Shown: positions 15,867 through 24,258 of the stretch, in pieces
How the letters are laid out: every line of letters begins with the position of its first letter
Numbering within the stretch: position 1 is the first letter of the stretch
Origin: Companilactobacillus formosensis
Lineage (GTDB): Bacteria; Bacillota; Bacilli; Lactobacillales; Lactobacillaceae
Direction of reading: 5' to 3'
Length of the DNA: 64,000 nucleotides
Assembly (NCBI RefSeq): GCF_005405305.1
Contig: NZ_BJDU01000004.1
Span: 62,001-126,000, forward strand
Made by a program: the position numbers and the translations under genes
The notes under the pieces: model-generated
Databases searched by the model: none
Told to the model about the DNA's origin: nothing
The model's input: the letters and a program-made list of their open reading frames with translations, nothing else

Positions 15867-15938
15867 CTATCACAAAAATCTATTCCATCTGATGTTGAAG
15901 TCATGGGATCACGACTCTCATGGCTTCTTTTCGTTTAC
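15842..15938 (-). ncRNA. Candidate antisense antitoxin RNA, copy 2
   Basis: Minus-strand RNA of about 97 nt from the promoter at 15945-15973 to the stem AGCTAACC/GGTTAGCT (15848-15868) with a six-T tail. It is complementary to the 3' end of the copy 2 peptide message. Near-identity with copy 1 means each antisense RNA might also pair with the other message. Confidence 0.6.
15897..15934 (+). terminator. Terminator of toxin-like message, copy 2
   Basis: Same hairpin as copy 1 (GAAGTCATGGG arm), with one C-to-T change in the 3' arm that keeps a G-T pair. Confidence 0.65.
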
Positions 15939-15944
15939 AAGGGT

Positions 15945-15973
15945 ATTATATCCAAAAGGATTAATTTTATCAA
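15945..15973 (-). promoter_or_regulatory. Antisense RNA promoter, copy 2
   Basis: Minus-strand TTGATA and TATAAT with a 17-bp spacer whose sequence differs from copy 1. Confidence 0.75.
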
Positions 15974-15983
15974 TCAAATAAAG

Positions 15984-16018
15984 ATCCGAAGCTAAAATTA
16001 TTCAGCTTCGGATTTTTT
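15984..16018 (+). terminator. Terminator beyond copy 2 module
   Basis: The stem ATCCGAAGCT/AGCTTCGGAT is followed by six T residues on the plus strand. It overlaps the 3' end of the minus-strand antitoxin-like gene. Confidence 0.75.
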
Positions 16019-16156
16019 GTTGTCATTATTTTTAGGAAGGCAGACGATTGTTCCGTCGTAGCCTTGATACATATCATATTCTGTTGCCATTGGGTGGATG
16101 GTACTAGGAATGGTTATTACTTGCTCGCCATTGATTGCTTTAACTTTGACTGACAT
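15998..16156 (-). CDS. Short MazE/PemI-like antitoxin, orphan
   Basis: 52 residues. MSVKVKAINGEQVITIPSTI followed by YDMYQGYDGTIVCLPKNN has the AbrB/MazE antitoxin fold pattern and aligns with the 77-residue gene at 4627 over about 45 positions. AGGTAGTG lies upstream of the ATG. The C-terminal toxin-binding tail is very short and no toxin gene is adjacent. It stands beside the second type I module, so this stretch concentrates toxin-antitoxin-like pieces. Confidence 0.6.
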   Translation of the reverse strand: MSVKVKAINGEQVITIPSTIHPMATEYDMYQGYDGTIVCLPKNNDNKKSEAE

Positions 16157-16243
16157 GATTACACTACCTTTCGCACCAAGTTAGTATCATAAAAATAACA
16201 CGTTTTTGGAATGAAAGAAAGTTTTAGATAGTGTTTTCCAAAT

Positions 16244-17581
16244 TTACTTCCCAGGCAAAATATTAATAATATAAAGCAACAAGATAAAGACAAAGAACAG
16301 GATATACATAATAGGAGTAACTTCCTTACGGCGACCAGCGGCCCACATTGTTAGAGGGTAGAACAAGATACCAAAGGCGAAACCGTAAGAGATATTATAA
16401 GTCAAAGGCATACCAACAATTGTTAGAAAGGCCGGCATGGCAATTTCAAACTTAGTCCAATCAATTTGTTTCATTGATTGAGCCATCAAAATACCAACGA
16501 TGATCAAAACTGGTGCAGTAACGTTAGTAGTTACGATTGATAAGAGTGGTGAGAAGAACATTGAGATAGCGAACATTACACTGACGACTAAAGCTGTTAG
16601 ACCAGTACGACCACCAACAGCGATACCGGCAGAAGATTCAACGAAGGCAGCAGTTGGAGTAGTACCCATGACAGCACCACCAAGCATTGAAATAGAGTCA
16701 GCCATCAAAGCTTTACCGATACGAGGCATTTTGTTGTCTTTCATGAAACCAGCTTGTTCGGCCAAACCAATCAAAGTACCGGCAGTATCGAAGAAAGCTA
16801 CCAACAAGAAGACTAAGACGACCGCCCAAAGTTGTGGGTTAGCGAGATCTGGCATGTGAGCCACACCGACACCAAAAGTTGGTTTCATACTAGGAATAGT
16901 TGAGATGATTTGTTTTGGAAGTGGAATTAATTTCGTAATTAAACCGACGATAGTTGTCAAAACCATACCGATGAAAATTGAACCAGGAACTTTTTTGGCC
17001 ATCAACAGACCAGTTGCGACTAGTCCAAAGATAGTTAACCAAGTTGTAGGAACGGTCAAAGAACCCATTTCTACCAAAGTAGACTTACTTGCTGTGACTA
17101 AGCCACCACCTTGTAGACCAACGAAAGCGATGAACAAACCGATACCAGCAGCCATAGCTAATTTTAAGTCATGTGGAATAGAATCGATGACTAATTCACG
17201 TAATTTTAATACAGAGATCAATAGGAATAAAATACTCGACATGAATACTCCGGCCATAGCTGTCTGCCAAGGAATACCCATAGCGAGAACTACTGAATAA
17301 GTAAAGAAGGCATTGTCACCCAAACCTGGAGCGATAGCGATTGGATAGTTAGCAAGTAGAGCCATCAAAACGGAACCTAAAATTGCGGAAAGAGCAGTAG
17401 CAGTGAAGACGGCGCCTTTGTCCATACCCGCTGTTCCTAAAACTTGTGGGTTGACGAATAAAATATAAGCCATTGAAACGAACGTTGTTAATCCAGCTAA
17501 CACTTCACGACGAACAGTTGTATTAGCCTCTTTAAGGTGAAATAGTTTTTCCATGAAACTGAGACTTGGATCTGATTCCAT
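16244..17581 (-). CDS. NCS2-family (AzgA/PbuG-like) purine permease
   Basis: 445 residues with about 12-14 hydrophobic segments. The start MEKLFHLKEANTTVRREVLA, then GLTTFVSMAYILFVNP and PIAIAPGLGDNAFFTYSV, is the signature of the AzgA/PbuG branch, which imports hypoxanthine, guanine or adenine with protons. FFDTAGTLIGLAEQAG holds the conserved helix 8 acidic site. An AGGGGG site precedes the start at 17581. A PurBox-like sequence lies about 100 bp upstream, suggesting PurR control. No purine riboswitch fold was seen. Confidence 0.9.
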   Translation of the reverse strand: MESDPSLSFMEKLFHLKEANTTVRREVLAGLTTFVSMAYILFVNPQVLGTAGMDKGAVFTATALSAILGSVLMALLANYPIAIAPGLGDNAFFTYSVVLAMGIPWQTAMAGVFMSSILFLLISVLKLRELVIDSIPHDLKLAMAAGIGLFIAFVGLQGGGLVTASKSTLVEMGSLTVPTTWLTIFGLVATGLLMAKKVPGSIFIGMVLTTIVGLITKLIPLPKQIISTIPSMKPTFGVGVAHMPDLANPQLWAVVLVFLLVAFFDTAGTLIGLAEQAGFMKDNKMPRIGKALMADSISMLGGAVMGTTPTAAFVESSAGIAVGGRTGLTALVVSVMFAISMFFSPLLSIVTTNVTAPVLIIVGILMAQSMKQIDWTKFEIAMPAFLTIVGMPLTYNISYGFAFGILFYPLTMWAAGRRKEVTPIMYILFFVFILLLYIINILPGK

Positions 17582-17681
17582 GATATTAACCCCCTAAGGT
17601 TTTATTGTTTACTTCATAAGTATTACAGATATTATGAGAAATTACAACTAAAAGACGATTAATAATAAAATTATATCAAAT

Positions 17682-17694
17682 ATTGTTCGGATTT
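17682..17694 (-). promoter_or_regulatory. PurBox-like site upstream of purine permease
   Basis: On the minus strand AAATCCGAACAAT fits the Bacillus PurBox consensus AWWWCCGAACWWT at every position. Only one box is evident; paired boxes are usual. Confidence 0.6.
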
Positions 17695-17712
17695 ATATTT
17701 ATTCAAGCCAAT

Positions 17713-17746
17713 AAAAAAGTATCTCACAAACAAAATTGTAAAATAC
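17713..17746 (-). terminator. Terminator after NAD(P)-binding protein gene
   Basis: The minus-strand stem closed by GTAT/ATAC has about 11 pairs including G-T, followed by six T residues. Confidence 0.65.
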
Positions 17747-17762
17747 CTCTCTAAAAGACAAA

Positions 17763-18404
17763 CTATCTAAAAACTTCCTCAGCTGGTGTGTCACCACTAG
17801 CAAAAGTATATTCTTTCTTGATTGTAGCTGGGTTTTCAATAATCAAAGCTAGAGCTTTAGCAACGTCAGCACGTGGGATCGAACCAGATTCATTTGGACC
17901 TAATAATTGAATCTTGCCCGTACCATCATCATTAGTTAAAGCACCAGGATGAATGATCGTGTAATCTAGGCTCGTGCCACGCAAATGGTCGTCAGCGTAG
18001 TGTTTAGCAGTCATGTAAGGTCTGATGCCGGTAGCGTCCCATTTGTCACGGTCGTCACTGAACAAAGAGCTAACCATAATATAACGTTTGATATCGTTAG
18101 CTTCAGCGACCATCATTGTCTTGATAGCACCGTCGAGGTCGATTTCCATAGTTAAAGCATCGCTTGCACCACCAGCACCGGCAGAGAAGACGATGACATC
18201 GGCACCACTTTCTTCAATAGATGCACTGATTTCGTCTAAAGATGCGGTCAAATCAATGTATTGTGTTTCAATGTTGTTTTCATTGTAGGCCTTGATCTGT
18301 TCTTGACTACGCAATCCAGCAACAAAATCGATGTTTCTTGATTGTAATTCTCCAATTAATAGGTGTCCGACTTTTCCGTGAGCACCAATGATAAGAACTT
18401 TCAT
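17763..18404 (-). CDS. NAD(P)-binding atypical SDR (YwnB/NmrA-like)
   Basis: 213 residues. Rossmann start MKVLIIGAHGKVGHLLIGEL with the NAD(P) motif GxxGxxG; later IVFSAGAGG, VSSLFSDD and the YMTAKHYADDHL segment, where a Tyr-x3-Lys-like arrangement is shifted. The C-terminal IPRADVAKALALII is typical of atypical SDRs that bind NAD(P) without a known reaction, several of which respond to oxidative or thiol stress. Single gene with its own terminator. Substrate unknown. Confidence 0.8.
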   Translation of the reverse strand: MKVLIIGAHGKVGHLLIGELQSRNIDFVAGLRSQEQIKAYNENNIETQYIDLTASLDEISASIEESGADVIVFSAGAGGASDALTMEIDLDGAIKTMMVAEANDIKRYIMVSSLFSDDRDKWDATGIRPYMTAKHYADDHLRGTSLDYTIIHPGALTNDDGTGKIQLLGPNESGSIPRADVAKALALIIENPATIKKEYTFASGDTPAEEVFR

Positions 18405-18517
18405 AAAATTCGAAACCTCCTTAGTTAACCATACTGTAGCAACAATTTTTTGATAATGCTAGTCTTTTGTATCTTATATGTGTCTATACTAAAATTAATA
18501 AAAAGGGGAGGGTATAT

Positions 18518-19279
18518 ATGAAGATATTAGGAATATTAGCCTCGCATCAGGAACATGGACTCAATGCTGAAATGCTGTCTGAAGTCTTGGATAATGTTGA
18601 CCCTGGTGTCGAAACTGAAACTATCTATTTAGAAAATTACGAAATAACTCCACATAAATATCATGAAAAAAATCCAGTTTTGGATGAATTATCGCAAAAA
18701 TTGATGGATAGTGACGTCTGGGTCTTTGCAGCACCAACTTATTTTCGCGAATTATCTGGTGTTTTGAAGAATTTCTTCGATTGTATGCGACCAAAACTAG
18801 TTTATTTCAAAGAAAATGGCGACATGATCCCCGGACAATTCAAGAATAAGCATTATTTGAGTATCAGTTCTTGTTACGTCTCGACCCTGGAGAACTTTTT
18901 AACCGGTGTCACTGACGAAAGTTTCAAGACGATTGACCGAGTGATGTCAGCTGCTGGCGTGATCAAGGTCGGAGAGATAGTTTTGCCAAATACTTTTGGG
19001 ATGAAAGAAATCCCTAACAATAAGAAAGAACTGTGTCACAAGTATGCCAAAAAGATATCTGTCAAAAAGAGAAAGGATGATTCAACTGTGAAAAGATATA
19101 TTCAATTATTCTTCATGATTGCGGTAATGGCGCTGATTACGATGGGGATTCAACTACCACTAAGGAATTGGATTGGCGGTAATTTCTGGTTGAACTATGT
19201 CAGTTTTACAGTGATCTTCTTTGTCTTGTTAGCTTGTATCTTGCATTTTGTAACTTTTGTAAAGCATCGTCGGCGTTAA
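18518..19279 (+). CDS. Flavodoxin-fold FMN reductase-like protein with C-terminal membrane anchor
   Basis: 253 residues. The first 180 residues resemble NAD(P)H-dependent FMN reductases: MKILGILASHQEHGLNAEM, then VWVFAAPTYFRELSGVLKNF, matching the flavin-binding PTY and Ser-Gly loop. The last 65 residues hold two hydrophobic helices (IQLFFMIAVMALITMGIQL and VSFTVIFFVLLACILHFV), so the enzyme is tethered to the cytoplasmic face. GGGGAGGG precedes the start at 18518; the in-frame ATG at 18467 has no site. Probably passes electrons to a membrane partner or quinone; partner unknown. Confidence 0.78.
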   Translation: MKILGILASHQEHGLNAEMLSEVLDNVDPGVETETIYLENYEITPHKYHEKNPVLDELSQKLMDSDVWVFAAPTYFRELSGVLKNFFDCMRPKLVYFKENGDMIPGQFKNKHYLSISSCYVSTLENFLTGVTDESFKTIDRVMSAAGVIKVGEIVLPNTFGMKEIPNNKKELCHKYAKKISVKKRKDDSTVKRYIQLFFMIAVMALITMGIQLPLRNWIGGNFWLNYVSFTVIFFVLLACILHFVTFVKHRRR

Positions 19280-19290
19280 ATTAAGCATTA

Positions 19291-19325
19291 AAAAAAGGCA
19301 GTCAAACGGCTACCTTAATTTTTTT
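19291..19325. terminator. Bidirectional terminator between FMN reductase-like gene and tpx
   Basis: AAGG-CAGTC/GGCT-A-CCTT hairpin with one mismatch, A-run on the left and seven T residues on the right. Confidence 0.75.
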
Positions 19326-19821
19326 ACTTTACTAATTCATTTAGTTGACCGAGAACCTTATCATAGCTAGGTTCATCAGTTTGAACAGGTACGATTTCGG
19401 AATAGATGATTTCACCATTCTTATCAACGACCCAAACGGAACGAGCTAAAATGTTAATGTCTCTGATCCAAATCTTTGATTTCTTACCGAAGTCATGGTC
19501 GATATCGGATAACATGACCATATTCTTAACGCCTTCAGCAGCACACCAGTGAGATTGTTCTTCCGGAGTGTTAGTTGAAATAGTCACAAAATTGATTTCT
19601 GAATGTCCGTCAATTTCTTCATTGAAATGCTTAGTTTGCACGCTGCAGACACTAGTATTGATATTTGGAACAACACTGATAAGTAGAGGCTTGTCTAAGA
19701 AACTGCTCAACTTGACCTCATTGTTATCTTTATTTAGAACAGTAAAATCAGGGAACTTTTCACCTACAGTCAAAGGATCACCATAAGTAGTAATTGTTTT
19801 TCCCTTAAAATCTAAATCCAT
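19324..19821 (-). CDS. tpx: Thiol peroxidase (Tpx, atypical 2-Cys peroxiredoxin)
   Basis: 165 residues. Reduces peroxides with thioredoxin as donor. The peroxidatic Cys lies in NINTSVCSVQTKHF, and the resolving Cys in SHWCAAEGVKN, at the spacing of Tpx rather than AhpC or Bcp. The N-terminal ITTYGDPLTVGEKFPDFTV is typical. The ATG at 19821 is preferred over the upstream GTG at 19830 because AAAGGTGTG is at proper distance. A plain cytosolic antioxidant gene. Confidence 0.93.
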   Translation of the reverse strand: MDLDFKGKTITTYGDPLTVGEKFPDFTVLNKDNNEVKLSSFLDKPLLISVVPNINTSVCSVQTKHFNEEIDGHSEINFVTISTNTPEEQSHWCAAEGVKNMVMLSDIDHDFGKKSKIWIRDINILARSVWVVDKNGEIIYSEIVPVQTDEPSYDKVLGQLNELVK

Positions 19822-19914
19822 ACAAATCACACCTTTCTATTCGAACTAAATTTATTATAAATGACCGTGAATCAAAAACCTAGAAATTAGACTGAAAAGA
19901 CAAGGAATATAGCC

Positions 19915-20427
19915 ATGAACTTAATAGGAAATAAAATAATTATTCGAGATTTTCAAAAAAAAGATTTTCCTGAATTCTTTGAATTGGTACAGGACAAAAC
20001 TAATCACGATTTAGCTGGTTTAGAATATACGGCTGATGAGAGTTTTGCTCACAATTTATTGGAAATGTATCAAAGAAGGGACGGCGCTTTCGTCATTGCT
20101 CAAAAAGAGACTGATCAGATGGTCGGCATAATTGAGATGAATAAACGTGGCGAAAGTGGCGATTTGTTATTAACACGAGAAGTAGGATTCGTAATTAATA
20201 GGAAGTTTCGCAACCAAGGCTTCGCCAAAGAGTCAGTTCAACTGTTGATTGAGTATGGATTCAACGAGTTGAACTTGACCGAGATTTGGGCATCAAGTGA
20301 AAAAGATAACCAGGCACCACAAAAATTATTGGAATTATTAGGGTTTAAATACATTTATGAAGTCAATCAAACGCTTCCATACGCAATGCAGTCGAATCTG
20401 GTCAAATACTATCTTTTAAAGAAATGA
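19915..20427 (+). CDS. GNAT-family N-acetyltransferase (RimJ/RimL type)
   Basis: 170 residues. It has the RimJ-like order: an IIIRDFQKKDF start, DGAFVIAQKETDQMVGIIEM, then acetyl-CoA motif A in VGFVINRKFRNQGFAKES (R/Q-x-x-G-x-G/A variant RNQGFA) and motif B with ASSEKDNQAPQKLLELLGF. Likely acetylates an amino group of a small molecule or protein terminus; the target cannot be predicted. AAGGA lies upstream of the ATG. Stands alone between tpx and the WxL cluster. Confidence 0.82.
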   Translation: MNLIGNKIIIRDFQKKDFPEFFELVQDKTNHDLAGLEYTADESFAHNLLEMYQRRDGAFVIAQKETDQMVGIIEMNKRGESGDLLLTREVGFVINRKFRNQGFAKESVQLLIEYGFNELNLTEIWASSEKDNQAPQKLLELLGFKYIYEVNQTLPYAMQSNLVKYYLLKK

Positions 20428-20541
20428 TTCACTTCTTGTAAGAAATTCTTAACAATTTCGGACTAGTTATGAGGTAGACAGATGGTACTATACAAAGCGT
20501 AAGGAGAAAACAGACAGACTTTTGATGAAGAGGTTTTTTAT

Positions 20542-21024
20542 ATGAAAAAAAGAATGAGAACTAGAAAAAGTCTCAATATCAAAAAGCGAGTAGTCGGTTT
20601 CTTCGCAATTGCCGTTATATTGTTGGGTGTGATTGGAGGATTTGGCCTTACACATGTAATTGCCGAATCCAACAGCACGACAGGAGGTGGCGCTGACAGG
20701 TCAGCACCGGTAGCGGTTGTCGCCAGTAAGTCAGATGACACTTCTGATCTCGGTGGTGGCGGCGGTAGTAATGGTTCTGTATTATTGAATGATGATAATA
20801 CAGGTACTAGTACTGGAACTAGTGCTGAATCGAAGATAAAGGATACAGGCTATACACCTTCGGTTAGTATTAATAACATGTCTTCATACCCACAAACGGG
20901 AGATGCACATGATACTGGATTAATCATTACTGGTTTTTCCATATTGATTGGTCTATTCGCTTTTTACGGTTACAAGCTCCGCAAAAGCTTGGTCGTTCTA
21001 CATGTTTCAAAGGTTTCAAAGTGA
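20542..21024 (+). CDS. Small sortase-anchored surface protein (YPQTG motif)
   Basis: 160 residues. A Lys/Arg-rich start and hydrophobic segment (VVGFFAIAVILLGVIGGFGL) form the signal peptide. A low-complexity Gly/Ser/Thr/Asp stretch follows, then SYPQTGD, a membrane helix (GLIITGFSILIGLFAFYGY) and a basic tail. That is the LPXTG-type sorting signal with Leu replaced by Tyr, so recognition by the housekeeping sortase is plausible but unproven. WxL loci usually begin with such a small anchored protein. The start has AGAGG upstream. Confidence 0.75.
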   Translation: MKKRMRTRKSLNIKKRVVGFFAIAVILLGVIGGFGLTHVIAESNSTTGGGADRSAPVAVVASKSDDTSDLGGGGGSNGSVLLNDDNTGTSTGTSAESKIKDTGYTPSVSINNMSSYPQTGDAHDTGLIITGFSILIGLFAFYGYKLRKSLVVLHVSKVSK

Positions 21025-21149
21025 TTCAAAATAGATAAATAACTTTTACAAATTATGAAGTGTACGAGATGTAAAATTTGTTATTATCTAATTGTAATCA
21101 AGAAAGAGAAAAACAAAAAATAATTTTTCTATATCAGGGAGGATATATC

Positions 21150-21980
21150 ATGAAATTATCAAGAAACGTTTTAGTAGGATCATTAGCAGCAGTAGGTATG
21201 GTATTAGGAGCAGTTGCACCAGCAGTTACAGCACAAGCTGCAACAACAACAGGTTCAATTGACAAAGATGGTAATGTAACACATGTTGATAAGACAGAAA
21301 TTGGTAACTTATCAAATCCAGATAATGGACAATTAGCAATTGCTTATGAATCAGAAACAGGCAAAGGTGATGGAGAAGCAACAGCTACATCAAATGCAGC
21401 AGTTAAGGTTGTAAGTGGTGTCTTAGTATTGAATGAAGTTCCAGATTTCAACTTTGGTAATGCAGTATCAGGACAAACAAAGAATTTGGTAGACAATACA
21501 AAAGATGGAAATGCTGTTGGAACAGATGGTAACAGTGAAGGTAACTTGTCAGTTCTTGAATCACGTGATTTGACTAAAGCCGGTGGTTTCCAACTACAAG
21601 CTCAATTGGGTAACTTTGTTGATGCATCTACTGGCAAAGATCAAACTTTGACAACAAGTCCATTTACATTGAATCTAGCTGCACAAAGTATTACTGACGG
21701 TCAAAATCCTATTACTGGTTTAAATACAAGCGCTGTTGGATTAACTTCAGGTGGAGCTGCAAATACTGTTATGAGTGTTACACCAGATAGCACATCATAC
21801 AAAGATGGTGAATATCTAGCAACATATAAATCATCAGGAGAATCAGCTGACGGTAAATCAGGAGCTAACTTGGTAATCCCTAGTGACATTCCTGCTGCAT
21901 CTCAAGGAAAAGTAAGTTCATTGAATGCTCCTATTACATGGACTCTAACAGCACTACCTAAGACAACAACACAAGGTTAA
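21150..21980 (+). CDS. WxL-domain cell-surface protein
   Basis: 276 residues. Signal peptide MKLSRNVLVGSLAAVGMVLG ending AQA-AT. The mature protein is Thr/Ser/Asn-rich with strands, and the C-terminal APITWTLTALPKTTT carries the WxL motif that binds peptidoglycan non-covalently. The start at 21150 follows GGGAGG; the 24 residues upstream in frame lack a site and would precede the signal peptide. It is the WxL member of the cluster, expected to form a surface complex with the adjacent DUF916 proteins. Confidence 0.88.
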   Translation: MKLSRNVLVGSLAAVGMVLGAVAPAVTAQAATTTGSIDKDGNVTHVDKTEIGNLSNPDNGQLAIAYESETGKGDGEATATSNAAVKVVSGVLVLNEVPDFNFGNAVSGQTKNLVDNTKDGNAVGTDGNSEGNLSVLESRDLTKAGGFQLQAQLGNFVDASTGKDQTLTTSPFTLNLAAQSITDGQNPITGLNTSAVGLTSGGAANTVMSVTPDSTSYKDGEYLATYKSSGESADGKSGANLVIPSDIPAASQGKVSSLNAPITWTLTALPKTTTQG

Positions 21981-22017
21981 TAAAGCAAAATTTCAGATTA
22001 AACAAATAGTAATTCTA

Positions 22018-22046
22018 AAAACCACTACTAGTGTAGTGGTTTTTAT
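22018..22046 (+). terminator. Terminator after WxL gene
   Basis: AACCACTAC/GTAGTGGTT stem with a four-base loop and T-rich tail. Confidence 0.85.
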
Positions 22047-22094
22047 TTTATAATGTAACCGTATGACAATTAGTCTTTTTGGAGGGATAGAGTA

Positions 22095-23189
22095 ATGACT
22101 AGAAAAAAAAATAAGGTAATTGTTTTCTTCTTTTTTATATTTGCAATAACGTTGGGTATTCTTTCTAGTGGAACAACTGTAAATGCAACCTCTGGTGAAT
22201 ATGCATTAAAACCAGTTGGTAGTGATGATACAGCAGTTAATGTTGAAACCGGTAGTTATGTGATTGAAGGTGATCCGGGCCAAACTGTTAATTTGCAATT
22301 GATGGTTTTAAATAAGGCAAGTAATACAAGAAAATTTATGTATATGGTTAATACCGCATATACAAACGATTCGGGACAATTAAGATATGATAAGTCTAAA
22401 GTTACTGATCCTTCTTTAAAAATTCAAACAAAATCTACCGCATCTCCTCAAAAGCAAGTATTTTCAGTTCCGGGAAAGACTACGGCTACTTTAAAGTTCA
22501 CAATAACAATTCCTAAAAAGGCATTTAAAGGCTACTTAATGGGTGGAGTAACCGTATATCCCTATAAGGAAAAAGCAAAAGGAACAGTTTCTTCCAATGG
22601 TACGCTAATTAAGAATAAATTTAGTTATTCAATTCCTATTCAAATTCATCAAAAAAATACTGAGAATGAAGAAGCAAAATATTCAATTACGGCAGTAAGA
22701 CCGGGTACTGTTGCAGGGGCAGATGGAAAACAACCAGGCGTAAAGGCAAATGTTCATAATTCTACTAATTCTTATGCTGGATCTTTATCTTCAAAAGCTG
22801 TTGTGACAAAGAAAGGCGATAAAAGCTTTAAAATTACATCAAATGCAGATAATCAGTCGTTAGCTCCAACATCTAATTACAACTATGGAATTTCTTGGGG
22901 TAAGAAACGTTTGCAAGCGGGTGATTACCATTTGAAATTAACTTATAAGACTGCTGGTGGTATTAAAAGTTGGGTTCTAAATAAAGACTTTACTATTACT
23001 AATAATGATGCAGCTAAGTATAATAAATTGGCAGGTATTAAGCCAAATTATCTATGGTTATATATTCTATTAGGTATTCTTGCCTTAGCTATTATTTTGG
23101 GATTAGGTATCTATCTAGGTAGAAGAAACAATAATAAGAACAATAACAATAGTAATGGTGGTAATACAACAAGAAGACGTCGTCGCTAA
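22095..23189 (+). CDS. WxL-interacting surface protein (DUF916/DUF3324 type), 1
   Basis: 364 residues. Signal peptide (VIVFFFFIFAITLGILSSGT), then the DUF916 domain with NVETGSYVIEGDPGQTVNLQ and the DUF3324 domain from about residue 160, then one membrane helix (LWLYILLGILALAIILGLG) and an Asn/Arg-rich tail ending RRRRR. These proteins bind WxL proteins and host matrix. GGAGGG precedes the ATG. More AT-rich than its neighbours at 24 kb. Own terminator, so expressed as a separate unit. Confidence 0.88.
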   Translation: MTRKKNKVIVFFFFIFAITLGILSSGTTVNATSGEYALKPVGSDDTAVNVETGSYVIEGDPGQTVNLQLMVLNKASNTRKFMYMVNTAYTNDSGQLRYDKSKVTDPSLKIQTKSTASPQKQVFSVPGKTTATLKFTITIPKKAFKGYLMGGVTVYPYKEKAKGTVSSNGTLIKNKFSYSIPIQIHQKNTENEEAKYSITAVRPGTVAGADGKQPGVKANVHNSTNSYAGSLSSKAVVTKKGDKSFKITSNADNQSLAPTSNYNYGISWGKKRLQAGDYHLKLTYKTAGGIKSWVLNKDFTITNNDAAKYNKLAGIKPNYLWLYILLGILALAIILGLGIYLGRRNNNKNNNNSNGGNTTRRRRR

Positions 23190-23203
23190 TAAATAATTAA
23201 ATT

Positions 23204-23236
23204 AAGCTGTTCCAAGACTTGGAACAGCTTTTTTAG
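23204..23236 (+). terminator. Terminator after first DUF916 gene
   Basis: AAGCTGTTCC/GGAACAGCTT stem with a seven-base loop and six T residues. Confidence 0.88.
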
Positions 23237-23273
23237 TATCATAGATATTAGAAGTAATAATCAGAGGATAATT

Positions 23274-24254
23274 ATGAATAAGAAAATTCTATATCTACTA
23301 TCGTTATTGTTTTTTACATTTTTTGTTTTTTTAGTGTCTCCCCAGGATGCTAAAGCTGACATAAGTGGTGTGACTGTTACCCCACTTGTTGGAGATTCAG
23401 ATGTCAGTGATCGATTTCAAATAATTGGTAAACCTAATTCGACTAGAACATTAACAATATCAATCTCTAATTTTGGTATTCGAAAATTGCGTTTAAAAGT
23501 AGAACCAACTAATGCTACTACTTCAATGGATGGTAAAATAGTTTATACTGATAAAGTTAAAGCGGGTCAATATGGCCTTAAATATGCCTTTGCCGATATG
23601 ACTAAAGCACAAACAATTTCAATTAAGGCTGGAAAAACAAAAGATGTTTCATTTAAAGTGAAACTACCATCTGGAAAAATAGATAATCTTATTTTAGGTG
23701 GATTTAATATTTATGATGTAAGTAATGCAGTTGGAGGTAACGCCGATGTTCCAGTTTGGATTACCGATTCTAATAAGCCAGTTGGTGGTATTGTTACATT
23801 ACACAACTTATCTCTAGATGTAATCAACAAAAAGCCTCACATAATAGTAAATCTCCAAAACAAAGAACCAGGAATGATGAAAAATGTTATCGTCCACGTA
23901 ACAGTCAAACGCAAGAGTTGGCTTGATAGATTCAACCTAGGTCCCAAAACTATGTCAGCGGATCTCACGTATCCTAAAGTAGCCCCAAATTCTCGGATTC
24001 CAGTTGACTTTGACCAAAATACGACCCCAATTCAAGCCGGGAAGTATGTCGTCAAAGGTGCAGCTCGAAGTGGGAAGGCTACTTGGACGTTCCACAAAAC
24101 TTATACCATCACCCAAGATCAGGCTAATGACATTAATAAACGTTGTAAGGGTCTGATCTATAATAAGACAACGACTTACATCTTAATCGTCTGCGTCTTA
24201 GTATCGTTGATTTTCCTAATTTTCTGGGCAATATGGCATTCAGGTAGGAGTTAA
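23274..24254 (+). CDS. WxL-interacting surface protein (DUF916/DUF3324 type), 2
   Basis: 326 residues. Signal peptide (YLLSLLFFTFFVFLVSP), a shorter DUF916-like half with DRFQIIGKPNSTRTLTISI, a DUF3324-like half from about 160, and a C-terminal membrane helix (TTYILIVCVLVSLIFLIFWA) with a very short tail. More divergent than the flanking paralogs. GAGG lies 6 nt before the start. The third paralog begins 4 nt after its stop, so the two are co-transcribed. The first two thirds are AT-rich and the end is richer in GC, suggesting a mosaic gene. Confidence 0.82.
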   Translation: MNKKILYLLSLLFFTFFVFLVSPQDAKADISGVTVTPLVGDSDVSDRFQIIGKPNSTRTLTISISNFGIRKLRLKVEPTNATTSMDGKIVYTDKVKAGQYGLKYAFADMTKAQTISIKAGKTKDVSFKVKLPSGKIDNLILGGFNIYDVSNAVGGNADVPVWITDSNKPVGGIVTLHNLSLDVINKKPHIIVNLQNKEPGMMKNVIVHVTVKRKSWLDRFNLGPKTMSADLTYPKVAPNSRIPVDFDQNTTPIQAGKYVVKGAARSGKATWTFHKTYTITQDQANDINKRCKGLIYNKTTTYILIVCVLVSLIFLIFWAIWHSGRS

Positions 24255-24258
24255 AAGT

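Noticed and set aside
16500-17300. Plus-strand frames opposite the purine permease gene
   Set aside because: Shadow frames of a long membrane-protein gene; no ribosome binding sites and low-complexity sequence.
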